A DNA stretch of 64,000 nucleotides. Origin: Salinigranum salinum (GTDB lineage: Archaea; Halobacteriota; Halobacteria; Halobacteriales; Haloferacaceae). The translations under genes were made by a program, and so were the position numbers. The stretch spans positions 1 through 64,000 of the forward strand of contig NZ_VTOJ01000001.1 in NCBI RefSeq assembly GCF_009176545.1, read 5' to 3'. Below are positions 33,330-42,050 of this stretch, piece by piece. The notes beneath the pieces were generated by a model that was given only the letters and a program-made list of their open reading frames with translations, had not been told where the DNA came from and made no database searches. Positions within the stretch are counted from its first letter, which is position 1, and each line of letters begins with the position of its first letter.

Positions 33330-34220
33330 TCACTCGGCCAGCAACGACGGCGTCTCGACCGACTCGTCCGCGGCCTCGCGCCACGAGTGTGCGGGCGTCC
33401 AGCCGAACAGTTCCCCCGCTCGGGCCGTCGAGAGCGCCGATTGCTCGCCGTCGACCGTGCAGTCGTCCGGCACGGAGCCGAAGAACGCCTCGACGGCCTC
33501 GCGCGTCGGTCGCCCGAGGTAGTTGTCGGCCGCGGCGGCGTGGACCGCGTGGTGACCCTCGACGCGGGAGTCGAGCGCGCTCGCGACCAGCGAGGCCACG
33601 TCACGGACGTCGACGTACGACCAGAAGTTGCCCGCGCCACCCTCGAGCCCCTCACGTGCGACGTCGCGGCAGGCGTACTCGCCGGGGTACTGGATCCACG
33701 ACGGTCGGATCGAGGTCACGGGGACGTCGTACCGTCGCGCGACCATCTTCGCCACCTCCTCGCCCGCGACCTTCGAGGTTCCGTAGGGGTCCTCGGGCCG
33801 CGTCGTGTGCGACTCGGTGACCGGGAGTTCTTCGGGGAGCGTCTTCTCGCGCGCGAACGCCCAGCCGTACGCCGACTCCGACGAGGCCCAAACGGTCCGC
33901 GCGCCCGCCCGTCCGGCCGCCACGAGGACGTTGTACGTCGTGAGGACGTTCGTCTCGAACACCTCGCCACCGGGGTGTCGCGTCGGCGACGGGATGGCCG
34001 CCCAGTGGACCACCGCGTCGGGATCGACGTCGGCGAGGAGGTCGAGCGCCGCCCCCCGATCGGCGAGGTCGGCGGCGCGGAAGTCGACGTGTGGGCGTTC
34101 GGGCACCTCGAACCCCGGCTGCTCGTAGTCGACGCAGACGACGTCGTAGTCGCCCGCGAGTCGGTCGACGATCCAGCGGCCCGACCGCCCCAGGCCGCCG
34201 GTGACGAGTGCGGTCTCCAT
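33330..34220 (-). CDS. NAD-dependent epimerase/dehydratase (extended SDR)
   Basis: The 296-residue protein starts METALVTGGLGRSGRWIVDRLAG. TGGLGRSG is the NAD(P)-binding glycine-rich loop and YGTSKVAGEE at about residue 145 gives the YxxxK catalytic pair. VHWAAIPSPT near residue 72 and RPSWIQYPGEY near 170 are common in the extended SDR family, which includes UDP-sugar epimerases and NAD-sugar dehydrogenases. No glycan genes are adjacent, so the substrate is open. It is separated from the small zinc-finger gene at 34350 by 130 bp. Confidence 0.9.
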   Translation of the reverse strand: METALVTGGLGRSGRWIVDRLAGDYDVVCVDYEQPGFEVPERPHVDFRAADLADRGAALDLLADVDPDAVVHWAAIPSPTRHPGGEVFETNVLTTYNVLVAAGRAGARTVWASSESAYGWAFAREKTLPEELPVTESHTTRPEDPYGTSKVAGEEVAKMVARRYDVPVTSIRPSWIQYPGEYACRDVAREGLEGGAGNFWSYVDVRDVASLVASALDSRVEGHHAVHAAAADNYLGRPTREAVEAFFGSVPDDCTVDGEQSALSTARAGELFGWTPAHSWREAADESVETPSLLAE

Positions 34221-34349
34221 AGCCGCGACTAGCGCGTGACGTCAGAAGAACCCGTTCGAAGCCGCGTGCCGTCGCGGCGGCGACACCGCCCCGTCAGCGC
34301 CGGGGCGTCGCCGACACCCGATCCCCGTCGGTACGGGGGCGAACCCGTA

Positions 34350-34469
34350 TCAGTACGGGGTGAATCCGTGTACCTCTCGTGCGTGTGCGAGGAGTGCCTC
34401 CGTCGTGTCGAAGGACTTCCCGCAACTGCACGTGTGGTACGCCGATTGGAGTGTTTGACCAACGGCCAT
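34350..34469 (-). CDS. C2H2-like zinc-finger micro-protein (39 aa)
   Basis: Reading the minus strand from ATG 34469 gives 39 residues: MAVGQTLQSAYHTCSCGKSF, then DTTEALLAHAREVHG and FTPY. CSCGKSF with AHAREVH forms a C2H2-type zinc-finger pattern (two Cys two residues apart, then two His five residues apart after a 17-residue segment). Single-finger proteins of this size are common in haloarchaea. TATTATAG-like bases at about 34490-34498 lie ~25 nt upstream, and GAGG lies just before the ATG. This is a well-supported gene that length filters miss. Confidence 0.8.
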   Translation of the reverse strand: MAVGQTLQSAYHTCSCGKSFDTTEALLAHAREVHGFTPY

Positions 34470-34708
34470 ATCCTCTAATCCCGTGTGGATCTATAATAAT
34501 CTTTCGTAGGTTGTGTGCGGACGGATTACACGTGAACGTATCCCCCGCCGTTCGTCACGCGATTTACTCGCTTCGTACTCGTTTGTCACGGGAAGAGAGT
34601 CGAATGTGAACACGACACAGTGTGATCGTTCGCGCCGCACGGACCGGCCGGGCGAAGGGGACGGGGTGACCCGGCAGGGTTTATGCCGTCGAGCTAGTAG
34701 ACACTCCC

Positions 34709-35593
34709 ATGCAGTGGAAACCAGATTGGGGGCTTCGGGGTCGAATGGCCCTCACCATGTTCCTGCTGTTCGCCCTCTACATCGTCTTCGTCGGCGTGTT
34801 GAGCCTGTACTTCGGACGGCTCCTCCCCGTCGTCGTGTTCATGGGACTCTTCCTGTTCGCACAGTTCTTCTTCAGCGACAAGCTCGCGCTGTACAGCATG
34901 GGCGCGACGGTCGTCGAGGAGGACGAGGCGGACGCGGAGATGCGGAAGGTCCACCGGATGGTCTCCCGACTGTCCCAGCAGGCCGACCTCCCGAAACCGA
35001 AGGTCGCGGTCGCCGAGACCAACATCCCCAACGCGTTCGCCGCCGGACGATCCCGGAAGCACTCCACGGTGTGTGTCACCCGCGGCATCCTCCGGAGCCT
35101 CGACGACGACGAACTCGAGGGCGTCCTCGCACACGAACTCGCCCACATCAAGAACCGCGACGTCATGGTGATGACGGTCGCGTCGTTCCTCTCGACGCTG
35201 GCGTTCCTCATCGTCCGCTGGGGCTGGTTCCTCGGCGGCAACAGGGAACGAGGCGGCGCGCCCGTCATCGTCGCCATCCTGGTGTCGCTCGTGGTGTGGA
35301 TCGTCTCGTTCCTGCTGATCCGGGCGCTGTCGCGCTACCGCGAGTTCGCCGCCGACCGCGGCGGAGCCGTCATCACGGGCAAGCCATCGGCGCTCGCCTC
35401 CGCCCTGGTGACGATCGAGGGACGGATGGAGCGGGTCCCGAAGAAAGACCTCCGTGAGCAGTCAGAGATGAACGCCTTCTTCGTCATCCCGATCAAGGGC
35501 GACTTCATCGGCCGGGTGTTCTCGACGCACCCCTCGACCGACAGGCGCGTCGAACGCCTGCGCGAGCTGGAGCGGGAGATGGAGTCACGGTAG
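34709..35593 (+). CDS. htpX: M48 family membrane metalloprotease, HtpX-type
   Basis: The 294-residue protein begins MQWKPDWGLRGRMALT, with a first pair of transmembrane helices (about 14-36 and 39-55). The zinc site is HELAH at residues 142-146 and the third ligand is in YREFAADRGG near residue 207. Two further hydrophobic segments follow (about 158-175, 185-205). Bacterial HtpX is a stress-induced protease that degrades misfolded membrane proteins. The leaderless TATA-like GGTTTATG (34677-34684) is 27 nt ahead. It forms an operon with pspAB, 6 bp downstream. Confidence 0.95.
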   Translation: MQWKPDWGLRGRMALTMFLLFALYIVFVGVLSLYFGRLLPVVVFMGLFLFAQFFFSDKLALYSMGATVVEEDEADAEMRKVHRMVSRLSQQADLPKPKVAVAETNIPNAFAAGRSRKHSTVCVTRGILRSLDDDELEGVLAHELAHIKNRDVMVMTVASFLSTLAFLIVRWGWFLGGNRERGGAPVIVAILVSLVVWIVSFLLIRALSRYREFAADRGGAVITGKPSALASALVTIEGRMERVPKKDLREQSEMNAFFVIPIKGDFIGRVFSTHPSTDRRVERLRELEREMESR

Positions 35594-35599
35594 AACCGC

Positions 35600-36226
35600 A
35601 TGGGCCTGTTCGACTCCATTCGGTCGATCTTCGGCACCAGCGCCGAGGCCGACGCGACCCGCGCGGCCGACCCAGAGGACCTCTTCGGGATGTCGACAGC
35701 GTACCTCACGATGGCGGCCGACCTCGGCTGTCCCTCGGCCGGTGAGGCCGCGCTCTGCTTCTCCAACGTCGACTCGACCGACTTCGCATCCACGGTAGAG
35801 GAGGTCGAGACCATCCTCGATGCGGGGAAGGAAGAGACCGGCACCGATCACTGGCGTCACAGCGACGACTACGGCTACCACTGGTTCGTTCTTCACGACG
35901 AGGACCCCGAGGATCTCGTCACGTCGGTGCACTTCGCCGCCGACGAGTTCGTCGAGCGCGGCTACGGCTCTCGGCTGCTGGCCGCGCTGTTCGCCTTCGA
36001 ACGCGACGGCGACGACGGCGGCGGTCGGGACGGCTACGTCTACTGGGTGTACTCCTTCCGTCGGGGGGCGTACTACCCGTTCGTCCCCACCGGAACGAGT
36101 TCGCGCGACTCGAAACGGGAGTTCAAGCTCCAGGCCGTCCTCGACGGGGAGCTCACGGTCGAGGACGACGAGGGGTACTGGTACCCGCTCTGGCCCGACC
36201 GCGCCGGACAGCATCCCTGGGAGTGA
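35600..36226 (+). CDS. pspAB: PspA-associated protein PspAB
   Basis: The 208-residue soluble protein starts MGLFDSIRSIFGTSAEADAT. It matches the haloarchaeal PspAB family, which is encoded next to HtpX and functions in the membrane-stress (phage shock-like) response. The sequence shows an acidic alpha/beta fold (STAYLTMAADLGC, YGYHWFVLHDEDPEDLV, REFKLQAVLDGELTVEDDEGYWYPLW) and no membrane segment. The start follows htpX by 6 bp, so it is co-translated. PspA itself is not in this window. Confidence 0.92.
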   Translation: MGLFDSIRSIFGTSAEADATRAADPEDLFGMSTAYLTMAADLGCPSAGEAALCFSNVDSTDFASTVEEVETILDAGKEETGTDHWRHSDDYGYHWFVLHDEDPEDLVTSVHFAADEFVERGYGSRLLAALFAFERDGDDGGGRDGYVYWVYSFRRGAYYPFVPTGTSSRDSKREFKLQAVLDGELTVEDDEGYWYPLWPDRAGQHPWE

Positions 36227-36459
36227 GCTGGTTCCAGTCGAGTGGTCGTGAATCGACGAGCGAACGGTAGAACGATCGGGGCGGCGGCTCTCGACGACTC
36301 GCTGTCGGGCGAGAGCGATCGGCGAACGGTCCGTCGACCGGGCGGCGGACGCAGGTCCCGCCCACGTTCGCGGCACGCCGCGGCTCTCACTGCGACGGAT
36401 CGGTCGGCTGCCCGCCCGTCGCCGCAACGCCTATTTCGTCCGATTCGCTATCCAACGCT

Positions 36460-36915
36460 GTGTCACGCGTCGACGTCTCTCCTCACTGGGCCTACCTGCT
36501 CGTCGCCGTCCAGTTCTCCTTCTTCGGCGCGCTCGGCGCGATCGCCGTCAGCCACTACACGGCGATGGAGACGCTGTTCGCCGTCGTCGCCGCGCTCCTC
36601 TACGTCCCCGTGGGGGCGCTCGGGATCGTCGGCCTGTACATGGACACCGACGCCATCCTCGCGTCGACCTGCGGGGCCGACTGGGCACCTGACCCGCTGC
36701 GGTATCTCCTCTGGGGGGGACTCCCCGCGTTCGTCGCGCTCTCGGCGCTCCTGTTCCCCGGCGCGTCCACGCCCTCCGTGGTGATGACCCGCTTCGTCTT
36801 CGTCCTGATCGGGAGCCTCGTGCTCTCGCCCGTCGCCTTCGGACCCGTCTACCTCTACCATCGGTTCCGCCGCGTCGGCCAGCCGTGGAGCCCCGCAGCT
36901 CACCTCCGGATCTGA
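36460..36915 (+). CDS. Conserved multi-pass membrane protein, unknown function
   Basis: The 151-residue protein starts with GTG as MSRVDVSPHWAYLLVAV. Four hydrophobic helices are visible (about residues 11-32, 40-60, 84-101, 108-130). No known catalytic or transport motif is seen. CGADW lies in the first extracellular loop. A TATA-like CCTATTTCG (36426-36434) lies 27 nt upstream of the GTG, so the start is supported as leaderless. It is not obviously part of an operon. Confidence 0.7.
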   Translation: MSRVDVSPHWAYLLVAVQFSFFGALGAIAVSHYTAMETLFAVVAALLYVPVGALGIVGLYMDTDAILASTCGADWAPDPLRYLLWGGLPAFVALSALLFPGASTPSVVMTRFVFVLIGSLVLSPVAFGPVYLYHRFRRVGQPWSPAAHLRI

Positions 36916-37109
36916 GTCGGCTCCGGCTCGACGGAGCAGCCACTGAACTGACCTCGCGGGGCACGCGCTGACTCCACAGGGCTGTCCCGTGCCCGTTCCC
37001 CTTTGAACCCAGTGATCCCTCGCCAGTCGTCCCGTCGGAGTCGTTCGTTTTCACTTTCACATTGCTGTTAACGAGGCTTTATGTGCGATCGGGCGGAAGG
37101 GACGTGTAC

Positions 37110-38141
37110 ATGCCAGACGACGACCTCGAGTCCCTCCCCGGCGTGGGACCGGCGACGGCGGACAAACTAGTCGAAGCGGGCTTCGAGAGCTACCAGTCGA
37201 TCGCGGTCGCGAGCCCCGCCGAGCTGTCGAACACGGCGGACATCGGCGACTCCACCGCGTCGGACATCATCAACGCCGCGCGGAAGACGGCGGACATCGG
37301 CGGCTTCGAGACCGGCGCGGCCGTACTCGAACGGCGCAAGCAGATCGGCAAGCTCTCGTGGCACGTCGACGAGGTCGACGACCTGCTCGGTGGCGGGCTC
37401 GAGACGCAGTCGATCACCGAGGTGTACGGCGAGTTCGGCGCGGGCAAGTCGCAGGTGACACACCAGATGGCGGTCAACGTCCAGCTCCCGACCGACGTCG
37501 GCGGCCTCCGGGGGAGCTGTATCTTCATCGACTCCGAGGACACGTTCCGTCCCGAGCGGATCGACGACATGGTCCGCGGGCTCGACGACGACGCGATCCA
37601 GGCGACGCTCGACGACCGCGAGATCGAGGGGTCGCCCGGCGACGAGGAGACGATGGAGGAACTGGTCAACAGCTTCCTCGACAGGATCCACGTCGCGAAG
37701 GCGTTCAACTCCAACCACCAGATCCTCCTCGCGCAGAAGGCCAAGGAGATCGCCTCCGAGCACGAGGACAGCGAGTGGCCCGTCCGGCTCCTGTGTGTGG
37801 ACTCGCTGACGGCGCACTTCCGCGCCGAGTACGTCGGCCGTGGCCAGCTCGCGGACAGGCAGCAGAAGCTCAACAAACACCTCCACGACCTGATGCGCGT
37901 GGGCAACCTCTACAACAGCGTCGTCCTCGTCACCAACCAGGTCGCCTCCAACCCCGACTCGTACTTCGGCGACCCCACTCAGCCGATCGGCGGCAACATT
38001 CTCGGCCACACCTCCACGTTCAGAATGTACCTCCGCAAGTCGAAGGGCGACAAGCGGATCGTCCGGCTCGTCGACGCCCCCAACCTCCCCGACGGCGAGG
38101 CAGTCATGCGCGTCCAGGACGGCGGGCTCAAACCCGAGTGA
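37110..38141 (+). CDS. radA: DNA repair and recombination protein RadA
   Basis: The 343-residue archaeal RecA/Rad51 homologue starts [20 protein letters not shown]. An N-terminal helix-hairpin-helix (about residues 8-60) precedes the ATPase core. Walker A is GEFGAGKS (Lys113) and Walker B is [16 protein letters not shown]1/L2-type residues and the C-terminal [11 protein letters not shown] are present. It forms filaments on ssDNA and performs strand exchange. An ATG 48 nt upstream is in frame but does not fit the family start. A TATA-like GCTTTATG (37076-37083) lies ~28 nt ahead. Confidence 0.97.
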   Translation: MPDDDLESLPGVGPATADKLVEAGFESYQSIAVASPAELSNTADIGDSTASDIINAARKTADIGGFETGAAVLERRKQIGKLSWHVDEVDDLLGGGLETQSITEVYGEFGAGKSQVTHQMAVNVQLPTDVGGLRGSCIFIDSEDTFRPERIDDMVRGLDDDAIQATLDDREIEGSPGDEETMEELVNSFLDRIHVAKAFNSNHQILLAQKAKEIASEHEDSEWPVRLLCVDSLTAHFRAEYVGRGQLADRQQKLNKHLHDLMRVGNLYNSVVLVTNQVASNPDSYFGDPTQPIGGNILGHTSTFRMYLRKSKGDKRIVRLVDAPNLPDGEAVMRVQDGGLKPE

Positions 38142-38171
38142 CGCGAACCTAGCCGCCGACAGCGCTCGGGC

Positions 38172-38873
38172 TCAGACCGAGTCGGTGAGACCCCCGTCGA
38201 CCCGGATGTTCTGTCCCGTGACGTAGCTCGCCGCCGGCGAACACAGGTAGGCGACGGTGTCAGCGATCTCGTCCGTCCGCGCCGGTCGCTCCATCGGGAT
38301 CTGCTCCCGGGTCTCGTCGTCCACCTCGTAGCTGTCGACGAACCCCGGGAGGACGGCGTTCATCCGGATCTCCGGTGCATAGCGGTCGGCGTAGAGCTTG
38401 GTGAACGCTCCGAGTCCGGCACGGAGCACCGACGAGACGGGGAAGTCCAGGCTCGGCTCGTACGCCGAGAACGTCGAGATGTTGACGAAGCTCCCCCCGT
38501 CGCCGTCGCGCATGACCGGCGTGACCAGTCGTGCCAGCCGGACGACGTTCAGCAGGACCAGATCCAACCCCGCGTGCCACTCCTCGTCGGCGATGTCGAG
38601 CAGGTCGCCCTTGGGGGGGTGGCCCGTGTTGTTCACCACGGCGTCGATGCGTCCGTACCGGTCGCGTGCGGCCTCGACCAGCGCGGCGAGGTCGTCGGCG
38701 TCCGTGACCGACCCCGCGAAGCCGACCCCGCCGAGCTCCTCGGCGACGTCGACCGCCGCCCCCGACTTCGACAACAGCACGGGGACGTAGCCGTCGGCCG
38801 CCAGTCGTCGCGCGCACGCCTCGCCGATCCCGCGTCCTGCCGCCGTCACGATGGCGACCTTCTCTGGGTCCAT
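38172..38873 (-). CDS. SDR family protein with degenerate catalytic motif
   Basis: The 233-residue protein starts [20 protein letters not shown]. The nucleotide-binding AAGRGIGEA fits the short-chain dehydrogenase family, and [19 protein letters not shown] near residue 83 fits the NNAG position. The usual YxxxK catalytic motif is replaced by FPVSS in [20 protein letters not shown] near residue 160. It may therefore be a non-canonical or inactive dehydrogenase. The C-terminal [18 protein letters not shown] is normal. A TATA-like GATTTATGA (38898-38906) lies 28 nt ahead of the ATG. Confidence 0.88.
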   Translation of the reverse strand: MDPEKVAIVTAAGRGIGEACARRLAADGYVPVLLSKSGAAVDVAEELGGVGFAGSVTDADDLAALVEAARDRYGRIDAVVNNTGHPPKGDLLDIADEEWHAGLDLVLLNVVRLARLVTPVMRDGDGGSFVNISTFSAYEPSLDFPVSSVLRAGLGAFTKLYADRYAPEIRMNAVLPGFVDSYEVDDETREQIPMERPARTDEIADTVAYLCSPAASYVTGQNIRVDGGLTDSV

Positions 38874-39069
38874 GATCGACGCTCGGTGGCGGCTCTCATA
38901 AATCGTCGGAACCCCGTCGAGGATCCGACGGTCGGGATTCGTGTCGCCGGTGTCGCCGGTTTCGTGATCTCGGTTTCGTGGTCGCCGGGTTCGTCGAGTG
39001 CTGTTTCCCAGTATCTTGGAACCTTTGCACAATATTATCTCCCGTCGGCGAGTTACTCCATCTGTAGTC

Positions 39070-39306
39070 ATGAGCACACTCACTCCCGATACCACGATCG
39101 ACTCGCGCGGTGCCGGCTGCCCCGGTCCTCTGATGGACCTCATCGGCAAGATCAAGAAGGCCGACTCGGGGACCGTCATCGAACTCCAGACCTCCGAGCG
39201 GAACTCGACGAACGACGTGCCCGAGTGGCTCGACAAGGCGGGCCACGAACTCCTCGACATCGTCGAACACGACGACTACTGGAGCATCTACGTCGAGGTC
39301 GCCTGA
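39070..39306 (+). CDS. TusA-family sulfurtransferase-like protein
   Basis: The 78-residue protein begins [35 protein letters not shown] is the TusA signature with the active cysteine Cys17, and the domain ends DYWSIYVEV. TusA-type proteins carry sulfane sulfur between donors. The gene is followed after 33 bp by the SQR-like flavoprotein and then DUF1641, a grouping seen in haloarchaea. It likely forms part of a sulfur-trafficking or quinone-linked redox system. Confidence 0.9.
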   Translation: MSTLTPDTTIDSRGAGCPGPLMDLIGKIKKADSGTVIELQTSERNSTNDVPEWLDKAGHELLDIVEHDDYWSIYVEVA

Positions 39307-39339
39307 CAGTTTCGTCGTCCCACCCATCCATCCACACAT

Positions 39340-40482
39340 ATGACACAAAACATCGTCATCGTCGGCGCTGGCACTGGCGGCTCGGTGCTGGCGAACCGGC
39401 TCGCGGACCGACTCGCCCCCGACATCGACGCGGGCGACGTCGAGGTAACGCTCGTCAACGAGAGCGAGAACCACGTGTACAAGCCGATCTGGCTGTACGT
39501 CGCCTTCGGCAAGCGCGACCCCGAAGACGGCGTGCGCCCGATCACAAAGCTCGTCGACCGTCGGGTCTCGCTGCGCTTCTCGCGCGTCGAGGCGATCGAC
39601 ACGGATCGAAAACGGCTCTCGCTGAACGGCGGCGACACGCTCGGATACGACTACCTCGTCCTGGCGACGGGCGCGCGCATCGTCCCCGACGAGGTCCCCG
39701 GCCTCGCCGAGGCGGGCCACGACTTCTACAGCGAGGAGGGCGCGCTCGCGCTCCGCGACGCACTGGCCGACTTCACCGAGGGGCACCTCGTGCTCTCGGT
39801 CGTGGGCACCCCCCACATGTGCCCCGCGGCACCGCTGGAGTTCGTCTTCATGGCCGACGACTGGTTCCGCCAGCGTGGCGTTCGAGAGCAGGTCGACATC
39901 ACGTACACGTACCCGATCCAGCGCGTCCACGGCAAACCCACCATCGCCGAGTGGGCCGCCCCGCGGATGGACGAGCGCGACATCCGCGCCGAGACGTTCT
40001 TCAACGTCGAATCGGTCGACGTCGACGCACAGGTACTGCAGTCGATGGAGGGCGAAGAACTCGACTACGACCTGCTCGTCACCATCCCGCCGCACGACGG
40101 CGTGCCGATGATCCGCGAGGCGGGCCTCGGCGACGACGGCTGGGTCGCGGTCGACAGGAACACGCTCGAGGCGAAAGGCGCCGACGACGTCTTCGCGCTC
40201 GGTGACGCGACGGACGTGCCCGCGCCGAAGGCCGGCAGCGCCGCACACTACCAGGCGGGCGTCGTCGCCGACCGGCTCACCGCGCTGGTCCACGGCGGCG
40301 TCCCAACGGCGACGTACGACGGCAAGGTCGTCTGCTTCCTCGAGGCCGGTATGGACGAGGCGACGTTCGTCTCGTTCGACTACGCCAACGAACCGTACAT
40401 GCGGCCGGAGTCGCGCCCGGTCCACTGGGCGAAGCTCGCGTACAACGAGTCGTACTGGCTCACGGCCAGGGGGCTCCTCTGA
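39340..40482 (+). CDS. Sulfide:quinone oxidoreductase-like flavoprotein
   Basis: The 380-residue pyridine nucleotide-disulphide-like enzyme starts MTQNIVIVGAGTGGSVLANR. The FAD-binding GAGTGGSVLA is at residues 9-18. Cys161 in GTPHMCPAAPLEF and Cys332 in GKVVCFLEAG correspond to the redox-active cysteines of SQR-type proteins. DDVFALGDATDVPAPKAGS near residue 283 is the second FAD motif. Sequence cannot decide between sulfide oxidation and a related role. The gene lies between TusA and DUF1641. Confidence 0.9.
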   Translation: MTQNIVIVGAGTGGSVLANRLADRLAPDIDAGDVEVTLVNESENHVYKPIWLYVAFGKRDPEDGVRPITKLVDRRVSLRFSRVEAIDTDRKRLSLNGGDTLGYDYLVLATGARIVPDEVPGLAEAGHDFYSEEGALALRDALADFTEGHLVLSVVGTPHMCPAAPLEFVFMADDWFRQRGVREQVDITYTYPIQRVHGKPTIAEWAAPRMDERDIRAETFFNVESVDVDAQVLQSMEGEELDYDLLVTIPPHDGVPMIREAGLGDDGWVAVDRNTLEAKGADDVFALGDATDVPAPKAGSAAHYQAGVVADRLTALVHGGVPTATYDGKVVCFLEAGMDEATFVSFDYANEPYMRPESRPVHWAKLAYNESYWLTARGLL

Positions 40483-40496
40483 GGGGGTGACGGTGT

Positions 40497-41129
40497 ATGA
40501 GTGAATCATCCGAGACCACGCGGGAGGCGCTCGACGCCTCCGCGTACGACTCGCTCGAGGCAGCCATCGCGGAGAACCCCGACGCCGTCGCCGCGTTCGT
40601 CCGCCACCTCGACGCGGTGAACGAACTGCTCGACGTGGTCGCCCTGGGGACGTCGGCACTGGAAGACGACATGGTGGCCGAACTCGCGGGGACGGCCGCG
40701 ACGCTCGCCGAGGCGGGCGACGGCCTCGCCACCGACGAGACCGTCAGACTCGCCACGCTCGTCGGCGAGAACGGCGACGAACTCGCCGATGCGTTAGAGA
40801 CGCTGGTCACGTTCCAGCGCGCGGGGACGCTCGACGAACTCGTCGGGCTCGCCGACGCCCTGACGCTCCTGACGGCGGCGCTGGAGGACGACATGGTGGC
40901 CGAACTCGCCCGGACGGGGTCGCGGCTGGGCGAGGTCGCCGACGAGGCGGCCGATCCCGAGGCGGTTCGCGGACTCACGCGGCTGGTTCGGGCGGTCGGC
41001 GACGCCGAGACCGTCGAACACGACCGCGTCGGTGCCGTCGGTCTCCTGCGGGCGACGCGGGACCCCGAGGTGCAGGCGGGACTGGGCTACCTGCTGGCGC
41101 TCGCGCGCGCCGTCGGCCGCCAGCCCTGA
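40497..41129 (+). CDS. DUF1641 family protein
   Basis: The 210-residue acidic, alpha-helical protein begins MSESSETTREALDASAYDSL. It has an internal repeat: ALEDDMVAELAGTAATLAEAGD near residue 55 and ALEDDMVAELARTGSRLGEVAD near residue 125. Residues 165-210 (VRGLTRLVRAVGDAETVEHDR) match DUF1641. In archaea such proteins sit next to SQR-like flavoproteins, as here, and may be an assembly or electron-transfer partner. GAGGGGGTGA before the ATG is a good Shine-Dalgarno. It is the last gene of the cluster. Confidence 0.88.
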   Translation: MSESSETTREALDASAYDSLEAAIAENPDAVAAFVRHLDAVNELLDVVALGTSALEDDMVAELAGTAATLAEAGDGLATDETVRLATLVGENGDELADALETLVTFQRAGTLDELVGLADALTLLTAALEDDMVAELARTGSRLGEVADEAADPEAVRGLTRLVRAVGDAETVEHDRVGAVGLLRATRDPEVQAGLGYLLALARAVGRQP

Positions 41130-41173
41130 CCCGTCCGCGCGACCTTTACCGGTCGAGTACGTCCGGTCGAGCG

Positions 41174-41341
41174 ATGCCCGCGACCGCCTCGGCGTCGGCG
41201 ACGGCGTCGACGCCGACGATTGCACCGCTACCGTCCGGGGGACAGCCACGGCGGTCACCACCCGTTGACCCCACCGTGTCATCCAATCGATCCGACAGTT
41301 ACGCCGACTGCCTGCCTCCCGTCGCCGCCCCCGTCACATGA
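41174..41341 (+). other. Leaderless 55-codon mini-ORF overlapping the DUF457 start
   Basis: ATG at 41174 opens an ORF of 55 codons whose TGA overlaps the ATG of the membrane hydrolase gene (ATGA). A TATA-like CTTTACC at 41142-41148 lies ~28 nt upstream. The peptide is low complexity (MPATASASATASTPTIA at the start) with poor codon use in its second half. It is more likely a 5' leader than a functional protein, but the geometry matches other leaderless mini-ORFs in this window. Confidence 0.3.
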
Positions 41342-41892
41342 TGGTCACCACCCACGCCGTCGTCGGCGTCGCCGTGACGGCACCGCTGCTCGTCGTCGCC
41401 CCGGAGTTCGCTCCCGTCGCCGCGCTCGCGGGGTTCGCTGGCGGCGTCTTCCCCGACCTCGACCTCCTCGTCGGGACCCACCGGAAGACGCTCCACTTCC
41501 CCGTCGTCGGCTGGATCGTCGCGCTCCCCGCAGTCGCCCTCGCCACGCTCGCGCCGTCGTCGGCGACCGTCGCGGTCGCGGCGTTTCTCGTCGCGGGCGC
41601 CGTCCACGCGGGGATGGACGCGTTCGGGGCCGGCGAGGAGATGCGTCCGTGGGAGCGAACCAGCACGGACGCGGTGTACTTCCACCTCCGGAGACGGTGG
41701 TTCCGTGCGCGCTACTGGGTGCCATACGACGGCTCCGCTCGCGACCTCGGCCTGACGCTCGTCGGCGCGCTCCCGGGACTCGTCCTCTTCTCGGGGAGCG
41801 TCCGACTGCTCTGTGCGGCCGCGGTCGCCGTCGCAGTCCCCTACACCCTGCTCAGAAAACGGCTCCCGCCGTACTTCGAACGGATCGTCTGA
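41338..41892 (+). CDS. Membrane-bound metal-dependent hydrolase, DUF457/YdjM-type
   Basis: The 184-residue protein starts MMVTTHAVVGVAVTAPLLV. THAVVG near the start and FPDLDLLVGTHRKTLHF near residue 38 hold the conserved His/Asp residues of this family. Several hydrophobic helices follow (about 20-35, 55-75, 80-95, 135-160). Homologues in bacteria (YdjM) are LexA-regulated; no such evidence exists here. A second ATG follows directly at 41341. The function is unknown beyond the family. Confidence 0.88.
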   Translation: MMVTTHAVVGVAVTAPLLVVAPEFAPVAALAGFAGGVFPDLDLLVGTHRKTLHFPVVGWIVALPAVALATLAPSSATVAVAAFLVAGAVHAGMDAFGAGEEMRPWERTSTDAVYFHLRRRWFRARYWVPYDGSARDLGLTLVGALPGLVLFSGSVRLLCAAAVAVAVPYTLLRKRLPPYFERIV

Positions 41893-42011
41893 GCCGCGTC
41901 CGCGTCGCGTCCGCGTCGCGTCGTGATCCCGGCTCCGACCGCCGCGACGGTCGTGCCCGTGACGTTCACACCGCGCGACAGCTTTACCCCGAACCACCCC
42001 TACGTGCGGTT

Positions 42012-42050
42012 ATGCACGTGCAGACCGTGGTTTCGGAGGGTCGTCGGTGA
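42012..42050 (+). other. Leaderless 12-codon mini-ORF coupled to the MDR gene
   Basis: ATG at 42012 lies 27 nt after a TATA-like GCTTTACC (41981-41988), so it would be at the transcript's 5' end. It encodes MHVQTVVSEGRR and stops in TGA overlapping the next GTG (GTGA). GGAGG at 42035-42039 sits about 8 nt upstream of that GTG. The layout suggests coupled translation of the MDR protein. It could also be chance. Confidence 0.35.
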
